Positions 1-11,035 are shown, counted from the stretch's first letter. The stretch: 64,000 bases of DNA from Gallaecimonas xiamenensis 3-C-1 (GCF_000299915.1 NZ_AMRI01000007.1:62001-126000), one strand, 5' to 3'. Translations and numbers: made by a program. Notes: generated from the letters alone by a model not told the origin.

Positions 1-1092
1 TTCGTCGGCCACCACCGCAAAGCCCCGGCCCTGGTCGCCGGCGCGGGCCGCTTCGATGGCGGCATTGAGGGCCAGCAGGTTGGTCTGTGAGGCGATTTCG
101 CCAATGGTCTCGATGATGGAGGTGATCTGGCGGGCATGCTGGCCCAAATTGCCCAGGGCGTCGGCGGAATGACCAAGGCGCTGGGCTATGGCCTGCATCT
201 GGTTGGCCGCTTCCTGAATGATGCCGGTGCCTTTGACCGCCATCTGTTCGGTCTGGCGGGAAATGTCGAAGGCTTCCGAGGCCTGCTGGGCTTCCTGCTG
301 GTGGCGGCGCACCAGTTGAGTGACGTCTGAGGCGAACTTCACCACCTGGGTGACCCGGCCTTTGTCGTCGAGGATGGGGTTGTAGGACGCCTCCAGCCAG
401 ACCGGTTCGCCATAGGCGTTGCGCCGCTCAAATTGACCGGAGATAAACTGGCCCTTGGTCAGCTTGTCCCAAAACAGCCTGTACTCGCTGGAGCGGGCAT
501 AGGCCGGCTCGCAAAACAGGCTGTGGTGCTGGCCCAACACCTGTTCCAGGCGGTAGCCCATGGTGGACAGGAAGTTCTGGTTGGCATCGGTCACCCGGCC
601 CTGGGTATCAAAGGAGATCACCGCCATGGCCTTGTTCAGGGCCGCCAACTGGTTACGGGCAGCCTGGCCCTGGCGCACCTTGTCGGTGACGTCGGTGGCC
701 AGCTTGACGACGCGCACCACCCGGCCGTCCTTGTCCAGCAAGGGGTTGTAGGAAGCTTCCAGCCAGAGGGTGTCGCCGGCCTTGTTGCGCCGCTCAAAGC
801 GGCCCGCCACAAATTCCCCCTGGCCCAACTTGGTCCAGAACTGGCGGTATTCTGTGGAGGAGGCAAAATCGGGGCGGCAGAACATGCGGTGATGCTGGCC
901 CTGGATATCTTCCAGGCGATAACCGGTCAATTTCAGGAAATTGCCGTTGGCCCTCAGCACTTCACCCTGGGGGGTAAAGCTGATCAGGGCCTGGGACCGG
1001 CTAAGGGCCGAGATAACGGCTTCTTTTTCTGCCAGGACCAGTTCCTTGGCAGCCAGTTGTTCACTGAGTTGGCGCGATTTTCCAAAAAGCAT
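1..1092 (-). CDS. Double-PAS methyl-accepting chemotaxis protein (BdlA-like), 3' end cut by window edge
   Basis: Cytoplasmic chemotaxis transducer that should sense redox, oxygen or a small ligand through PAS domains and signal to CheA/CheW. From the ATG at 1092 the protein reads [13 protein letters not shown], then two near-repeat PAS domains (about residues 20-140 and 145-260), each with a GYRLE..xGQHH motif and a RFERRN/QFERRN plus LEASYNPxLD block. The signalling helix then runs into the window edge at [20 protein letters not shown], the MCP hairpin-tip hallmark. No transmembrane helix is visible. PAS-PAS-MCP without a membrane anchor is the layout of Pseudomonas BdlA, which links c-di-GMP to biofilm dispersal. 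A diguanylate cyclase lies just upstream on the same strand. The family is certain; the BdlA-like role is inference. Confidence 0.9.
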   Translation of the reverse strand, partial: MLFGKSRQLSEQLAAKELVLAEKEAVISALSRSQALISFTPQGEVLRANGNFLKLTGYRLEDIQGQHHRMFCRPDFASSTEYRQFWTKLGQGEFVAGRFERRNKAGDTLWLEASYNPLLDKDGRVVRVVKLATDVTDKVRQGQAARNQLAALNKAMAVISFDTQGRVTDANQNFLSTMGYRLEQVLGQHHSLFCEPAYARSSEYRLFWDKLTKGQFISGQFERRNAYGEPVWLEASYNPILDDKGRVTQVVKFASDVTQLVRRHQQEAQQASEAFDISRQTEQMAVKGTGIIQEAANQMQAIAQRLGHSADALGNLGQHARQITSIIETIGEIASQTNLLALNAAIEAARAGDQGRGFAVVADE

Positions 1093-1195
1093 CTAGAACC
1101 CCACCCACAGATGAAAGGGCGCGCATTCTACATCCAACGGTCAATATTTCGCCATATCTTTTAGGCAAAAATGCCAGCTATGTCTGACTAGATGC

Positions 1196-2119
1196 TCAGG
1201 CGGCCAGTTCCACCCTGTTACGGCCCTGGGCCTTGGCCCGGTAGAGGGCCCGGTCGGTGCGGCGCAGCAGGGTATCCAGATCTTCCCCCAAGACCTGGCT
1301 GCCGGCACCTATGCTCACCGTCAGCGCGGCCCTGTTGGCCATGCCCTGGGCTACGGCCTGGCGCACATTGTCGGCGTAGCGGCGCAGGGCCAGGTCGTCC
1401 AACTTGGGCAGCAGTACCGCAAACTCCTCGCCCCCCAGGCGCACGGCGTGACCGTCGGGACATTGGCGGGCCAGGATCTGCCCGACCGCCTTTAAGACTT
1501 CGTCACCGACGCTGTGGCCCAGGCTGTCGTTCACCTGTTTGAAGTGGTCCAGATCCAACAGCAGCAGGGACAGGCCGCCGGCCATGCTGGCGGCCATCTG
1601 GGCAAAGTAGCGGCGGTTGCCAAGCTCGGTCAGGGGGTCGAAATGGGCCAGGCGGTCCAGTTCGCCATGCGCCCTGGCGGTGTGGCCCAGCAGCAGGTAA
1701 AAGCCGGTGGCCGCCAGGGCCATGCCGATCACCCTCAACAGATCTTCGCCGTAGGCCGACAGCCACAGGGGCTGCACCCTCACTTCATCCATGACATCGA
1801 TAAGGGCACTGACCACCCAGAGGCTAAAGCCGATGGTCAGCAATAAATAGGTATGGCGGGGCAGGGTCACCATCTGGGTAAAGAGCAGGGTGGCCAGCAC
1901 GATAAAGAGCACCAGCAGTTCCGCCAGGCCCCCGGTGCCAAAGAGGCGGCCGTCGGTGATGGGGGGTAGCAACCAGATATGAGCCAGGGCCAGCAACACC
2001 AGGGTCAGCAGCAGGGCGAGAAAATAGCGACGGCGGCGGGGAGAAAGCGCCGTTTTGGCAAGCAGCATGGCAAGGCTCTGTCTAACCTGATGCCAGGAAG
2101 CATTAACGCTGGCGCCCAT
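1196..2119 (-). CDS. Membrane diguanylate cyclase (GGDEF)
   Basis: Makes c-di-GMP from two GTP at the inner membrane. The first half holds about four hydrophobic segments (starting LALLLTLVLLAL, LVLFIVLATLLF, LLTIGFSLWVV, IGMALAATGFYLL). A C-terminal GGDEF domain follows with FDPLTELGNRRYF, DLDHFKQVND and an intact RLGGEEF active site, ending in the usual DxALYxAKxxGRN block. No RxxD inhibitory site is visible five residues before GGEEF, so product inhibition may be absent. I chose the first in-frame ATG (2119). A GTG at 2206 would add 29 residues but lies across the likely dbpA promoter, and an ATG at 2068 is also possible. The gene is divergent from dbpA and upstream of the chemotaxis transducer on the same strand. 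Confidence 0.88.
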   Translation of the reverse strand: MGASVNASWHQVRQSLAMLLAKTALSPRRRRYFLALLLTLVLLALAHIWLLPPITDGRLFGTGGLAELLVLFIVLATLLFTQMVTLPRHTYLLLTIGFSLWVVSALIDVMDEVRVQPLWLSAYGEDLLRVIGMALAATGFYLLLGHTARAHGELDRLAHFDPLTELGNRRYFAQMAASMAGGLSLLLLDLDHFKQVNDSLGHSVGDEVLKAVGQILARQCPDGHAVRLGGEEFAVLLPKLDDLALRRYADNVRQAVAQGMANRAALTVSIGAGSQVLGEDLDTLLRRTDRALYRAKAQGRNRVELAA

Positions 2120-2147
2120 GAATGCAAGAGTCCGGCGGGCTTTCCCT

Positions 2148-2175
2148 TTGACTTCCTGGCAAAGCTGTATAGTAT
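2148..2175 (+). promoter_or_regulatory. Candidate dbpA promoter
   Basis: TTGACT (2148-2153) is followed after 14-16 bases by TATAGT/TAGTAT (2168-2175), about 45 bases before the GTG start of dbpA. Spacing is slightly short, so this is a candidate only. Confidence 0.35.
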
Positions 2176-2220
2176 TCGCGCGGCTGTCAGCCCCCCATAC
2201 CGCCACCCTAGGATATCACC

Positions 2221-3600
2221 GTGAGCCATACCGATTTTTCCACCCTGGCCCTTAACGAGGCCCTGGTTGCCAACCTGGCCAGCCTGGGTTACCAGGCCAT
2301 GACCCCCATCCAGGCCCAGAGCCTGCCGCCGATCTTGGCCGGCAAGGATGTCATCGCCCAGGGGAAAACCGGCTCCGGTAAAACCGCCGCCTTTGGCCTT
2401 GGCCTGCTGCACCACCTGAACGTCAAACAGTTCCGGGTCCAGGCCCTGGTGCTGTGCCCCACCCGGGAGCTGGCCGACCAGGTCACGGCGGAGATCCGCA
2501 AGCTCGCCCGCGCCATTCACAACATCAAGGTGCTGACCCTGTGCGGCGGCATGCCCTTTGGCCCCCAGGTGGGCTCGCTGGAGCACGGCGCCCATATCAT
2601 CGTCGGCACCCCGGGGCGGGTGGACGATCACCTGCGCCGTGGCACCCTGCGCCTGGATGACCTGCGCACCCTGGTGCTGGACGAAGCAGACCGTATGCTG
2701 GACATGGGCTTTAGCGAGGTGATTGACGGCATCATTCAGCAGACCCCGGCCAGCCGCCAGACCCTGATGTTCAGCGCCACCTTCCCGGACGAAATCGAAG
2801 GGGTGGCCAGGCGGGTGATGCGCGCCCCCGAGCGCATCCAGGTGGCGTCTAGCCACAGCCAGCACAGCATCAGCCAGCAGTTCCACCTGGTAGCGGACGA
2901 CGCCCAGCGGCGCCAGGCGGTGCAGCTGCTGATCCAGCAATACCGCCCCGCCTCTGCTGTGGTGTTCTGCAACACCAAGCGTGAAGTCCAGGACCTGGCC
3001 CAGGCCCTCAGCGCCAAGGGCTTTAGCGCCCTGGCCCTGCACGGGGACCTGGAGCAAAAGGACAGGGACCAGGCCATGGTGCGCTTTGCCAACAAGAGCG
3101 CCACCGTGCTGGTGGCCACCGACGTGGCGGCCAGGGGCCTGGACGTGGACGCCCTGGATCTGGTGATCAACTACCACCTGGCCTTCGAACCGGAAGTACA
3201 CGTACACCGGGTGGGCCGTACCGGCCGCGCCGGTAACCAGGGCATGGCCTGCACCCTGTTCAGCGCCAAGGAAAGCCACCGCCTGCTGGCCCTGGAAGAA
3301 ACCCTGGGCCTGAACGTGGACGAAAGCCCCCTGCCCCCCCAGAGCCTGTTGCTGGAGGCCCCCTACGGCGCCACCATGGTGACCCTGCAGATCGACGGCG
3401 GTAAGCGCCAGAAGCTGCGCCCCGGCGACATCCTGGGCGCCCTGACCCGGGACAAGGCCCTGACCGGCGATCAGGTGGGCAAGATCCAGATCTTCGAAGA
3501 CTGGGCCTTCGTGGCGGTGGCCAAGGCCAAGGCGCCGCTGGCCCTCAAGCAGCTGAGCCACAGCATCAAGGGCCGCAACTTCCGTGCCCGCCAGCTGTAA
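2221..3600 (+). CDS. dbpA: ATP-dependent RNA helicase DbpA
   Basis: DEAD-box helicase that acts in late 50S ribosomal subunit assembly, activated by hairpin 92 of 23S rRNA. Motifs in order: Q motif (GYQAMTPIQ, about 23-31), Walker A GKTGSGKT (48-55), [27 protein letters not shown], and HRVGRTGRAG. The last roughly 75 residues form the DbpA-type C-terminal RNA-binding domain (GGKRQKLRPGDILGAL, then GKIQIFEDWAFVAV). Length (459 aa) matches the family. The start is GTG, with AGGA six bases upstream; the next in-frame codons read SHTDFSTLAL. It is a single-gene unit, with a small lipoprotein gene 70 bases downstream. Confidence 0.96.
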   Translation: MSHTDFSTLALNEALVANLASLGYQAMTPIQAQSLPPILAGKDVIAQGKTGSGKTAAFGLGLLHHLNVKQFRVQALVLCPTRELADQVTAEIRKLARAIHNIKVLTLCGGMPFGPQVGSLEHGAHIIVGTPGRVDDHLRRGTLRLDDLRTLVLDEADRMLDMGFSEVIDGIIQQTPASRQTLMFSATFPDEIEGVARRVMRAPERIQVASSHSQHSISQQFHLVADDAQRRQAVQLLIQQYRPASAVVFCNTKREVQDLAQALSAKGFSALALHGDLEQKDRDQAMVRFANKSATVLVATDVAARGLDVDALDLVINYHLAFEPEVHVHRVGRTGRAGNQGMACTLFSAKESHRLLALEETLGLNVDESPLPPQSLLLEAPYGATMVTLQIDGGKRQKLRPGDILGALTRDKALTGDQVGKIQIFEDWAFVAVAKAKAPLALKQLSHSIKGRNFRARQL

Positions 3601-3669
3601 GGCAAGCAGTTGACCGGCCGGGGCTTTCATTTTAGGTTGGGGTATCTCTTTGCTGCACGGACGCTACCC

Positions 3670-3933
3670 ATGAAAGCCCTGCTGCCCCTGGCCGCCCTGT
3701 TGCTGGCGGCCTGCGCCGCCGAACCCGGCAATGCCGGCCTGGACAACCCTGTTGCCTGGCCCACCTGCGACGACCAACACGAGTTGGACACCCTAAAAGA
3801 TAAGCACAGGCCCAGGGACAGAATGCCCGACCCGTCGGCCATGCCCTGCCAGCCTTACCAGGGGCCTACCGTCAGCATCCATGTGACGGGGCCGGATAAC
3901 CCCATTCCCGAATCGGCCCGCAAGGGCCAATAA
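3670..3933 (+). CDS. Small putative lipoprotein, unknown function
   Basis: An 87-residue predicted lipoprotein. The ATG at 3670 gives MKALLPLAALLLAAC, a short basic n-region, a leucine/alanine core and a lipobox LLAAC. The mature part is about 70 residues, proline-rich and hydrophilic, with three further cysteines (WPTCDD, AMPCQP) and no domain I recognise. The gene lies between dbpA and rhlE and ends in a strong terminator shared with the convergent rhlE. The lipobox is clear; function is unknown. Confidence 0.7.
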   Translation: MKALLPLAALLLAACAAEPGNAGLDNPVAWPTCDDQHELDTLKDKHRPRDRMPDPSAMPCQPYQGPTVSIHVTGPDNPIPESARKGQ

Positions 3934-3960
3934 AAAAGGGCGCTTGATGCGCCCTTTTTT
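3932..3960. terminator. Bidirectional terminator between the lipoprotein gene and rhlE
   Basis: GGGCGC (3938-3943), loop TTGAT, GCGCCC (3949-3954), flanked by six A before and six T after. It abuts the rhlE stop codon and follows the lipoprotein stop directly, so it can serve both convergent genes. Confidence 0.9.
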
Positions 3961-5348
3961 CATGCCTGGGGTTTGGGTTGCGGACGGCGACGACGCCTGC
4001 GGGGCTGGCCTTCGCCGGCCGGGCGTTGCTGGCCCTGGCCGCCGCTGCGGCTCTGGGCAGGCCGGTCACCGCTGCCCTGGCCGCTGTGGCGGCCCTGGGT
4101 GGGCTTGTCGCCACCGGCCTGGCGCTGGCCGTCCTGGTGCTGCTTGGGCTTCTTCGGCTTTTTGGGCTTGCTGGGCCTGCCGTCCAGGGCCGACTCGGGC
4201 AGGTCGTGGCTGGGCTCGAAGCCGGGCACGTTCTCACGGGGCAGCACCTGGCGGATCAGCCGCTCGATGCTTTTCAGCTCCTTGGTCTCTTCACTGCACA
4301 CCAGGGACACGGCCTTGCCGCTGGCGCCGGCCCGGCCGGTACGGCCGATACGGTGCACATAGTCTTCCGCCACGTTGGGCAGGTCGAAGTTCACCACCTG
4401 GGGCAGCTGGTCGATATCCAGGCCACGGGCGGCGATGTCGGTGGCCACCAACACCCGCACGGCACCGGATTTAAAGTCGGCCAGGGCCTTGGTACGGGCG
4501 CTCTGGCTCTTGTTGCCGTGAATGGGAGCGGCGGTGATCTGGCTGGCGATCAGCTGCTTGGCCAGGCGGTTGGCGCCGTGCTTGGTGCGGGTAAACACCA
4601 GCACCTGTTGCCAGTTGCCGTCGTCGATGAGCTTGCACAGCAAGGGCGCCTTGCGGTTTTTGTCCACCGGGTAGATGGCCTGCTCCACCCGCTCGGCAGT
4701 GCTGTTGGGCGGGGTGACGGAGATCTCCTGGGGGTCGTTGACCAGGCCCTTGGCCAGGGCGCGGATTTCGTCGGAGAAGGTGGCACTGAACAGCAGGTTT
4801 TGGCGCTTGGGCGGCAGCACCGCCAGGATCTTCTTGATGTCGTGGATAAAGCCCATATCCAGCATGCGGTCGGCTTCGTCCAGTACCAGCACTTCCAGCT
4901 GGTTAAAACGCACCGCGTTCTGCTGGTACAGGTCCAGCAGGCGGCCGGGGGTGGCCACCAGCACGTCGGTGCCACGGCGCAGGGCCATCATCTGCGGGTT
5001 GATCTTCACGCCGCCGAACACCACCTGGCAGCGCAGGGGCAGGTGCTTACCGTAGGTGTTGACGCTCTCGGCCACCTGGGCCGCCAGCTCGCGGGTGGGG
5101 GTCAGCACCAGGGCCCGTACCTGGTTGCCCTGCACCTTGCTGCCGCCGCTGAGCAGGTGCAGCAATGGCAGGGTGAAACCGGCGGTTTTGCCGGTACCGG
5201 TCTGGGCGGCCGCCATGACGTCCCGGCCTTCCAGCACCGCCGGTATGGCCTGGGCCTGGATAGGAGAGGGGTGCTCGTAGCCCTGTTCGGCAACAGCATC
5301 GAGCAAAGCCTTGCTGAGGCCGAGATCGGCGAAGGTGGTGTCGGTCAT
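3960..5348 (-). CDS. rhlE: ATP-dependent RNA helicase RhlE
   Basis: DEAD-box RNA helicase of the RhlE group, acting in ribosome maturation and RNA turnover. Motifs: Q motif ([11 protein letters not shown]), Walker A AQTGTGKT (about 48-55), [44 protein letters not shown], and [10 protein letters not shown]. After about residue 375 the tail turns into a low-complexity region rich in K, R, G, Q and P, ending [13 protein letters not shown], typical of the disordered RNA-binding tails of this group. ATG start, 462 aa. The terminator immediately after the stop is shared with the facing lipoprotein gene. Confidence 0.95.
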   Translation of the reverse strand: MTDTTFADLGLSKALLDAVAEQGYEHPSPIQAQAIPAVLEGRDVMAAAQTGTGKTAGFTLPLLHLLSGGSKVQGNQVRALVLTPTRELAAQVAESVNTYGKHLPLRCQVVFGGVKINPQMMALRRGTDVLVATPGRLLDLYQQNAVRFNQLEVLVLDEADRMLDMGFIHDIKKILAVLPPKRQNLLFSATFSDEIRALAKGLVNDPQEISVTPPNSTAERVEQAIYPVDKNRKAPLLCKLIDDGNWQQVLVFTRTKHGANRLAKQLIASQITAAPIHGNKSQSARTKALADFKSGAVRVLVATDIAARGLDIDQLPQVVNFDLPNVAEDYVHRIGRTGRAGASGKAVSLVCSEETKELKSIERLIRQVLPRENVPGFEPSHDLPESALDGRPSKPKKPKKPKQHQDGQRQAGGDKPTQGRHSGQGSGDRPAQSRSGGQGQQRPAGEGQPRRRRRRPQPKPQA

Positions 5349-5473
5349 GGTGGGGCCCTAATTCTGCGGAGGGCGGATAGTAGCATCAGTGCAGGGTTGC
5401 AGGGAAAGCCAATCGGCCAGCATTGCAGCGCCGGCCCCCTTGGGATTGCGCCAAGGGCCAAGACCCGCCCCAC

Positions 5474-5502
5474 AAAAAAGGCAGCCCCCAGGGCTGCCTT
5501 TT
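5474..5502. terminator. tpx terminator
   Basis: GGCAGCCC (5480-5487), loop CCA, GGGCTGCC (5491-5498), with A6 on one side and T4 on the other. It stands 16 bases past the tpx stop on the minus strand, where it ends in six U. Confidence 0.9.
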
Positions 5503-5517
5503 CACAACTTGACGGCC

Positions 5518-6015
5518 TCAGAGGGCGGCCAGGGCGGCCTCGTAGTTGGGCTCGTCGGCGATTTCAGCCACCAGTTCGCTGTGCAGCACCTTGTCGTGCT
5601 CGTCCAGTACCACCACGGCGCGGGCGGCCAGGCCGGCCAGGGGGCCATCGCTGATGGCAACGCCATAGTCCTTGAGGAATTCACGGCCACGCAGGGTGGA
5701 CAGGTTCACTACCCCTTCGATGCCTTCGGCGCCGCAGAAACGGCCCTGGGCAAAAGGCAGGTCGGCGCTGATGCACAGCACCACGGTGTTGGCCAGGCTG
5801 GCGGCCTTTTCGTTGAACTTGCGCACCGAAGTGGCGCAGGTGGGGGTGTCGACGCTGGGGAAGATATTGAGGATCTTGCGCTTGCCGGCAAAATCACCCA
5901 GGCTCAGGTCGGCCAGATCGCCGGCCACCAGTTTGAAGGCCGGGGCCGCTTGCCCCACTTGCGGCAGGCTGCCGTCTACTGAAACCGGATTGCCCTTGAG
6001 AGTAACGGTCGCCAT
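5518..6015 (-). CDS. tpx: Thiol peroxidase (atypical 2-Cys peroxiredoxin Tpx)
   Basis: Reduces hydrogen peroxide and alkyl hydroperoxides using thioredoxin. At 165 aa it has the usual Tpx length. The peroxidatic cysteine is C60 in [11 protein letters not shown], and the resolving cysteine C94 lies in [11 protein letters not shown]; both are present. The ATG at 6015 has AAGGAGTC seven bases upstream and gives the standard [12 protein letters not shown]-terminus. The reading frame stays open to 6186, but that extension crosses the start region of the divergent VOC gene and is not needed. Monocistronic, with its own terminator. Confidence 0.97.
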   Translation of the reverse strand: MATVTLKGNPVSVDGSLPQVGQAAPAFKLVAGDLADLSLGDFAGKRKILNIFPSVDTPTCATSVRKFNEKAASLANTVVLCISADLPFAQGRFCGAEGIEGVVNLSTLRGREFLKDYGVAISDGPLAGLAARAVVVLDEHDKVLHSELVAEIADEPNYEAALAAL

Positions 6016-6139
6016 AAAGACTCCTTTGCTTGTCTGATAATTGCGGCACTGTCGTCCAGAGGCCCCGCCAGGGCCGGGCCAGGTCACAGTCTGGGCCAGG
6101 GCTGCGCCGCTAACAAGCCCCAACGAGAGAAAAGCCAAG

Positions 6140-6523
6140 ATGAAAATCAGCCACTTGGACCACCTGGTTCTGACCGTTGCCGACATAGACCGCAGCTGCG
6201 CCTTTTACAGCCAAGCCCTGGGCATGGACCTGGTCACCTTCAAAGGCGACCGCAAGGCCCTGGCCTTCGGCCAACAGAAGATCAACCTGCACCAGGCCGG
6301 CCAGGAATTTGAGCCCAAGGCCCAGCACCCTGCCCCGGGTTCGGCCGACCTGTGCTTTATCACCCACACGCCCCTGGCCCAGGTCATGTCCGAACTGGCC
6401 GAGCTGGGTATAGCCCTGGAAGCAGGCCCGGTGGAACGTACCGGCGCCACCGGGCCGCTGCTGTCCATCTACCTGCGCGACCCCGACCACAACCTGATTG
6501 AGTTATCCAACCTGTTGCCTTGA
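6140..6523 (+). CDS. VOC-family protein (glyoxalase/dioxygenase superfamily)
   Basis: A 127-residue, single-module vicinal-oxygen-chelate protein. It has the VOC start [11 protein letters not shown], a FYSQALGM helix, INLHQAG and the closing [13 protein letters not shown], where H and E are the usual metal ligands. Substrate cannot be told; relatives include glyoxalase-like enzymes and virulence-associated dioxygenase folds. The ATG at 6140 follows an AGAGAAAAG purine stretch. Divergent from tpx and convergent with sbcC, with only four bases between stop codons. Confidence 0.82.
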   Translation: MKISHLDHLVLTVADIDRSCAFYSQALGMDLVTFKGDRKALAFGQQKINLHQAGQEFEPKAQHPAPGSADLCFITHTPLAQVMSELAELGIALEAGPVERTGATGPLLSIYLRDPDHNLIELSNLLP

Positions 6524-6527
6524 GGCT

Positions 6528-9500
6528 CTAGAGGGCAAAGCGGCTGTCCAGGCGCGAGTAGCCCATGCCGGCGCCCTTATGGACTTTCAGCTGCACCGGG
6601 ATGCGATCTTTAAGGGCTTCCACGTGGCTGATCACACCGATCATCTTGCCGTCGGCATTGAGATTATCCAGGGCGTCCAGGGCCACCTCCAGGGTGTCGG
6701 CGTCCAGGGTGCCAAAGCCTTCGTCCAGGAACAGCGAATCGATGGCGGTCTTCTGGCTGACCAGGTCCGACAGCGCCAGGGCCAGGGCCAGACTGACCAA
6801 AAAGCTCTCGCCCCCGGACAGGGTACGGGTGTCCCGGGCAACATCGGCCTGCCAGCTGTCCAGCACTTCCAGGTCCAGCTCGGCGCCGGCCTTGCGGCGC
6901 AGGCCATAGCGGCCGTGAAGCCGGTCCAGGCGCTGGTTGGCAAGATGCACCAAATGATCCAGGGTCAGGCCCTGGGCAAAGCGGCGGAACTTGGCCCCGT
7001 CCGCCGAGCCGATCAGGCCGTTGAGGTGCTGTTGCAGGTCAAGCTGGGCCTGCTTGGCTTCCAACTGCTGGGCCAGGTCCCCAAGGGACTGGCGGGCCTG
7101 CTGGTCCGCTTGCAGGCGGGTATCCAGGGCGCCGTCTTGGCTGGCCAGGGCCCTGAGCTGGTCACGAAGCCCCTGCTCCTGGGCCTGCAAGGCTTCAAGG
7201 CTCACCCCTTCGGCCTGGTCCGTGCCCAGCGCCTGCAACCTGGCCTTAAGATCCTCTATCCGGCTCTGGGCGGTGATCAGGGTGTCGCGCAGCCTTTGTT
7301 CCAGTTCGGCCAGGCGTTGCTGTTCGTCCATTGGCAACAGGGCGTCATGGAAGGCGGCTTCGTCTTTAAAAGGACTCTCTTTGAGGCCTTGCTGCCACTG
7401 GCCCAGGGCTTCGCTTTGCTTGCCCTGCAATTGCTCCAGGCGAAGGCTTAGGGCCTGGCGCTCGGCGGCCAGGACCTTCTGGTTATCCAGCAGCGCCAGG
7501 TAGCGGGGTTCCAGTTCGCCAAGCACCAAGCCGGCCAGGGCGGCATCCAAGGCCGGGCGCCCGGCCAGGCGCTGGTGCCAATGGCCGAGGGCTTCTTGCA
7601 ACCGCTCCTGGCGGGCGCTTTGCTGCTGCCAGGCCTTGTCCAGTTGCTGTTGGCGGCCTTGGGCCTTTTGAAAGGCCTCGATACGTTGCTCGCAGGCCTG
7701 CTGCCATTGGCCATCGGCGGCAAAACCATAAGCCTCCAGAGCCTTGGCAAAGCGCTGCTGGCTGGCGCCTAAGGCCTCGCCTTCCTGCTGAAGCTGCTTG
7801 GCCGCCTCGTCCAACTGGCGCTGTTGTTCCTGGCGTTGTTGCTCTGCAAAGTTCAGCTGTTCCTGGGCCTTGTCGGCCTCGAACCTGGCCTGTTGCAGGG
7901 CCTGCTGGGCGGCATCGACGGCGCCGGCCTCGGCTTCAATGGCGGCCATGGTGGCGTCCAGTTCCTTAAGGCTTTGTTGCAACGCCTCCAGACTCTGGCC
8001 ACCCAACTGCTGCTGGCCTTCGGCGAGGCTGGCGGCCAGCTGCGCGCTTTCCTGCTGTTGTAGCAGCAGCCCCTTCTGGTACTGCTCTATCTGCACCCCT
8101 AGGCTGGCACCGCTGCTTTTGACCTCTTCCAACTCGTTGCTCAGCGCCTTTAAACGCCCGGCGGTGTCCGACTGGCTAAGGGCGCTGTAGTCGCTGATCC
8201 CCGGGTGCTGGGCGCTGCCGCACAGGGGGCAGGGCTCACCGGCGGTCAGATGCTGGCGGTAATGGGCCAGCTCGCCGATCAGCTTTTCCTGCTCCAGCAG
8301 CTTTTCTTTGTCTTTGACCTGTTCACGCAGCACCTTGTAGCGCTCGCGCAGCTGTTCGCGCTGCTGCGCCAGCTCCACCAGGTTGTGTTCGGTATCCTGA
8401 ATGCTTTGCTGCAACTGCTGCTGGCGGGCCAGGGCCTGCTGCTGAGCCTGGGCCAGGGGCAGCAAGCGCTGCTGGGCCTGCCAATGGCTGCGCCACTGAG
8501 CAAGGCTGTGGCCTTCCAGGCGCGCCGCCAGGTTTTGCTGGGCTTGCTGGTGCTGCTGCTCGGCCAGGCTGGCCTGCCGCCGGGCGCCGGCCAGGTTCTG
8601 CTGCTGGCTCTCAAGGGCCTGGCGGCCCTCATCCAGTTGCCGAGCCAACTGGTGCTGGCGGCTTTGGCCCTGGGCCAGGCGCTGCTGCTCCAGGTTCAGC
8701 TGCTGCTGCCATTGGCGCCAACTGCCCAGCTCGCCGGTAAGGGCTGCGTCCCGTTGGTGTTCTCCCAGCCAAGTGGCGAGCTGGTCCAGCTCTTGCTGGC
8801 AGGTGCTGAGTTCCGCAATGGCGGCATCCAGCTGCTGGCGAGCCAGGCATTGGCCCTCCTGGGCCAGTTGCAGTTCCTGCTCGGCCAGCATATCCAGGTC
8901 GCCAGACAGCTGCCGCTGGCGCTCCCTGCCGTCGGCCAGTTCCTGGCCCAACTGCTGCCATAGGCGATAAAGGGACCGCAGCTCTTCGGCCGGCCTGGCG
9001 GCTTTGAGCTTTTTCAGGGCCGGTTCGGCCTGCTGCCATTGCCCCTGCGCCTCTGTCAGTTGCCGCTCAGCCAGTGCCATTTCGGCGCTGGTGCTGTCCC
9101 GCTGTTTGCGCCAGTCCAACTGGGCGCTCACCTTACGCAGCTGCTCGTTAAGGCCCTGCTCTTGGCGGCGCAGCTCGGCCAGCTTTTCGGCCAGTTGGGC
9201 CCGTTCATCGTCCGCCAGCACGGCGATCTGCCCGGCCCTGGCTTGCAACACCTTGACCTCTTCCCCCAGGGCACGACTGTCTTCGAAGACCTTTTGGGAA
9301 ATGTGGCCGTAGATGTCGGTGCCGGTCAGCTCTTCGAGCAGTTCGGCGCGTTTGTTGGCGTCGGCATTCAAGAAGGCGGCAAAGCCCCCCTGGGCCAGCA
9401 GCATGGACATGGTAAAGCGGCCAAAGTCCAGGCCGGTGAGCTGCTCGGTCTGCTTGAGCTTGTCGTTGATCTTGTCGGTGAGGATGGTGCCGTCCAGGCG

Positions 9501-9851
9501 GGCCAGCTCCACCTTGGGGGGTTGCAGCTTGCCGTCGGGGTTGTCCCGGGCGCGGCGCTGCTGCCAAAAGGCCCGGTAGCCCTGGCCCTTGACCTCGAAT
9601 TCCACCTCGGCCAGGGCTTCGCTAGTGTGGCGGGTCATCAGTTCGTTACTGGACTGGGACACCGTCTTCATGCGCGGCGTCTCGTGGTAGAGGGCCAGGC
9701 AGATGGCGTCCAGCAGGGTGGTCTTGCCGGCGCCGGTGGGGCCGGTGATGGCAAAGAGGCCATTGTCGGCAAAAGGGGCGGCGCTAAAATCGATTTTCCA
9801 CTCCCCTTTCAGGGAGTTGAGGTTTTTAAGGCGCAGGCTGAGGATCTTCAT
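6528..9851 (-). CDS. sbcC: Nuclease SbcCD subunit C (SMC-like ATPase)
   Basis: ATPase subunit of the SbcCD (Rad50-Mre11 type) complex, which cleaves hairpins and processes protein-blocked DNA ends. Walker A GPTGAGKT lies at 37-44. A very long glutamine/leucine/alanine-rich coiled coil is split near residue 541 by the zinc hook [11 protein letters not shown]. The C-terminal ATPase half carries [19 protein letters not shown], then Walker [12 protein letters not shown]. Length 1107 aa is normal for the family. Its start overlaps the sbcD stop by four bases (ATGA), so the two are translationally coupled. The coil is extremely Q-rich, which may hinder exact alignment. Confidence 0.97.
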   Translation of the reverse strand: MKILSLRLKNLNSLKGEWKIDFSAAPFADNGLFAITGPTGAGKTTLLDAICLALYHETPRMKTVSQSSNELMTRHTSEALAEVEFEVKGQGYRAFWQQRRARDNPDGKLQPPKVELARLDGTILTDKINDKLKQTEQLTGLDFGRFTMSMLLAQGGFAAFLNADANKRAELLEELTGTDIYGHISQKVFEDSRALGEEVKVLQARAGQIAVLADDERAQLAEKLAELRRQEQGLNEQLRKVSAQLDWRKQRDSTSAEMALAERQLTEAQGQWQQAEPALKKLKAARPAEELRSLYRLWQQLGQELADGRERQRQLSGDLDMLAEQELQLAQEGQCLARQQLDAAIAELSTCQQELDQLATWLGEHQRDAALTGELGSWRQWQQQLNLEQQRLAQGQSRQHQLARQLDEGRQALESQQQNLAGARRQASLAEQQHQQAQQNLAARLEGHSLAQWRSHWQAQQRLLPLAQAQQQALARQQQLQQSIQDTEHNLVELAQQREQLRERYKVLREQVKDKEKLLEQEKLIGELAHYRQHLTAGEPCPLCGSAQHPGISDYSALSQSDTAGRLKALSNELEEVKSSGASLGVQIEQYQKGLLLQQQESAQLAASLAEGQQQLGGQSLEALQQSLKELDATMAAIEAEAGAVDAAQQALQQARFEADKAQEQLNFAEQQRQEQQRQLDEAAKQLQQEGEALGASQQRFAKALEAYGFAADGQWQQACEQRIEAFQKAQGRQQQLDKAWQQQSARQERLQEALGHWHQRLAGRPALDAALAGLVLGELEPRYLALLDNQKVLAAERQALSLRLEQLQGKQSEALGQWQQGLKESPFKDEAAFHDALLPMDEQQRLAELEQRLRDTLITAQSRIEDLKARLQALGTDQAEGVSLEALQAQEQGLRDQLRALASQDGALDTRLQADQQARQSLGDLAQQLEAKQAQLDLQQHLNGLIGSADGAKFRRFAQGLTLDHLVHLANQRLDRLHGRYGLRRKAGAELDLEVLDSWQADVARDTRTLSGGESFLVSLALALALSDLVSQKTAIDSLFLDEGFGTLDADTLEVALDALDNLNADGKMIGVISHVEALKDRIPVQLKVHKGAGMGYSRLDSRFAL

Positions 9852-11035
9852 TTGCCCTCCTGCAGCTCGGCCAGGGTGGCCTCGTAACGTGCCTTGAGGG
9901 CCGCTGCCAGCTCAGGGTCCAGGGCTTCGCTGGCCAGGCGCCGGTCGAAGACCTCCAGGGGGTTGAGCTCGTCCAGGGTCTCGCCGCCACCGCTGCTGAT
10001 GCCGCCGCTGCCTTGGCGGTCGCGGCGCAGGCGCAGCAAGTCCACCGCCAAGCCGTCCAGCTGTTCGGCGACCCGGCTTTGCAGGTCGCTCAGGTAGTGC
10101 TGGCTTTCCAGCACCAGCTCAAGCCAGAGCCGTTGACCGTCGGCCAGCCCTGCCACCAGGGGGGCTACTTGCTGGCGCACCTCGCTAAGGTCACAGCGCA
10201 GGCTGGCCAGGGGCTGGAACAGGGGCACCGCCAGGGGGGTGACGCTAGTAAGGCCCTCACCCAGCTCCACCAGCAGCATTTCCTTTTGCTGGCCAGCTTC
10301 GTCGAAGCTCAGGGGAATGGGGGAGCCGCTGTAGCGAATATGCTCCAGCCCCCCTACCTTCTGGGCCCTGTGGATATGGCCAAGGGCGATGTAGTCCGCC
10401 GCCGGGAAGGCGCTGGTGGGGAAGGCTTCCAGGCTGCCCACGTAGATCTCCCGCACCGATTCCGAGGCGCTGGCCCCCACTGTGGTGAGGTGCCCCGTCA
10501 TCACCACCGGCAGGCCCCGGGTCTTGGCCTGCTCAAAAAGCTGCTGGTAGTGGTGCCCTATGGCCTGCTGCATGGACTGCTGCTTGGCCTGGCCGTCCTG
10601 GCCGGCTTCGCTTTGCATCAGCTCCCTTGGCCGCAAAAAGGGAATGGCGCACAGTATGGCGCCGCTGCTGCCGTCGCGGTTTTTCAGCGCCAGCAGCGGC
10701 TCGGGCTCCAGGGCGCTGGCCACCACTGTGGTGCCAAGGGCCCCCAGCAGCGCCTTGGACTCTTCCAACACCGCCACCGAATCGTGGTTACCGGCCAACA
10801 CCACCAGTTGGCATTGGCAGGCCTGCATCTCCAGCACCAACTGGTTGTACAGCTCGCGGGCATAGCTGGGGGGCGTACCGGTGTCGAAGATGTCGCCGGC
10901 AATCACCAGGGCGTCCACCTGCTGGGCCTGGACTGTGTCCAGCAGCCAGCGGATCAGGGCCTGATGTTCGGCCTGGCGGGTCTTGCCCATGAAGTGCTGG
11001 CCAAGGTGCCAGTCGGAGCTGTGAAGGATGCGCAT
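9848..11035 (-). CDS. sbcD: Nuclease SbcCD subunit D
   Basis: Mre11-type metallophosphoesterase, the nuclease subunit of SbcCD. The metal-binding signature is complete: SSDWHLGQ near the N-terminus, [22 protein letters not shown] and GHIHRAQ. I chose the ATG at 11035 because it gives [12 protein letters not shown], the usual start; a TTG five codons earlier (11050) is possible. 395 aa. First gene of the sbcDC operon, coupled to sbcC. The divergent EAL gene begins about 140 bases away, so this interval carries both promoters. Confidence 0.96.
   Translation of the reverse strand: MRILHSSDWHLGQHFMGKTRQAEHQALIRWLLDTVQAQQVDALVIAGDIFDTGTPPSYARELYNQLVLEMQACQCQLVVLAGNHDSVAVLEESKALLGALGTTVVASALEPEPLLALKNRDGSSGAILCAIPFLRPRELMQSEAGQDGQAKQQSMQQAIGHHYQQLFEQAKTRGLPVVMTGHLTTVGASASESVREIYVGSLEAFPTSAFPAADYIALGHIHRAQKVGGLEHIRYSGSPIPLSFDEAGQQKEMLLVELGEGLTSVTPLAVPLFQPLASLRCDLSEVRQQVAPLVAGLADGQRLWLELVLESQHYLSDLQSRVAEQLDGLAVDLLRLRRDRQGSGGISSGGGETLDELNPLEVFDRRLASEALDPELAAALKARYEATLAELQEGK

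Noticed and set aside
2005-3630. A 541-codon open frame antisense to dbpA
   Set aside because: No recognisable domains and fully covered by dbpA.
3978-5654. A 558-codon open frame antisense to rhlE
   Set aside because: RhlE motifs on the minus strand are complete; the antisense frame is compositional.
6016-6186. N-terminal extension of tpx with a signal-like hydrophobic stretch
   Set aside because: The standard Tpx start with a good ribosome site lies at 6015; the extension overlaps the divergent VOC gene start. The hydrophobicity is chance.
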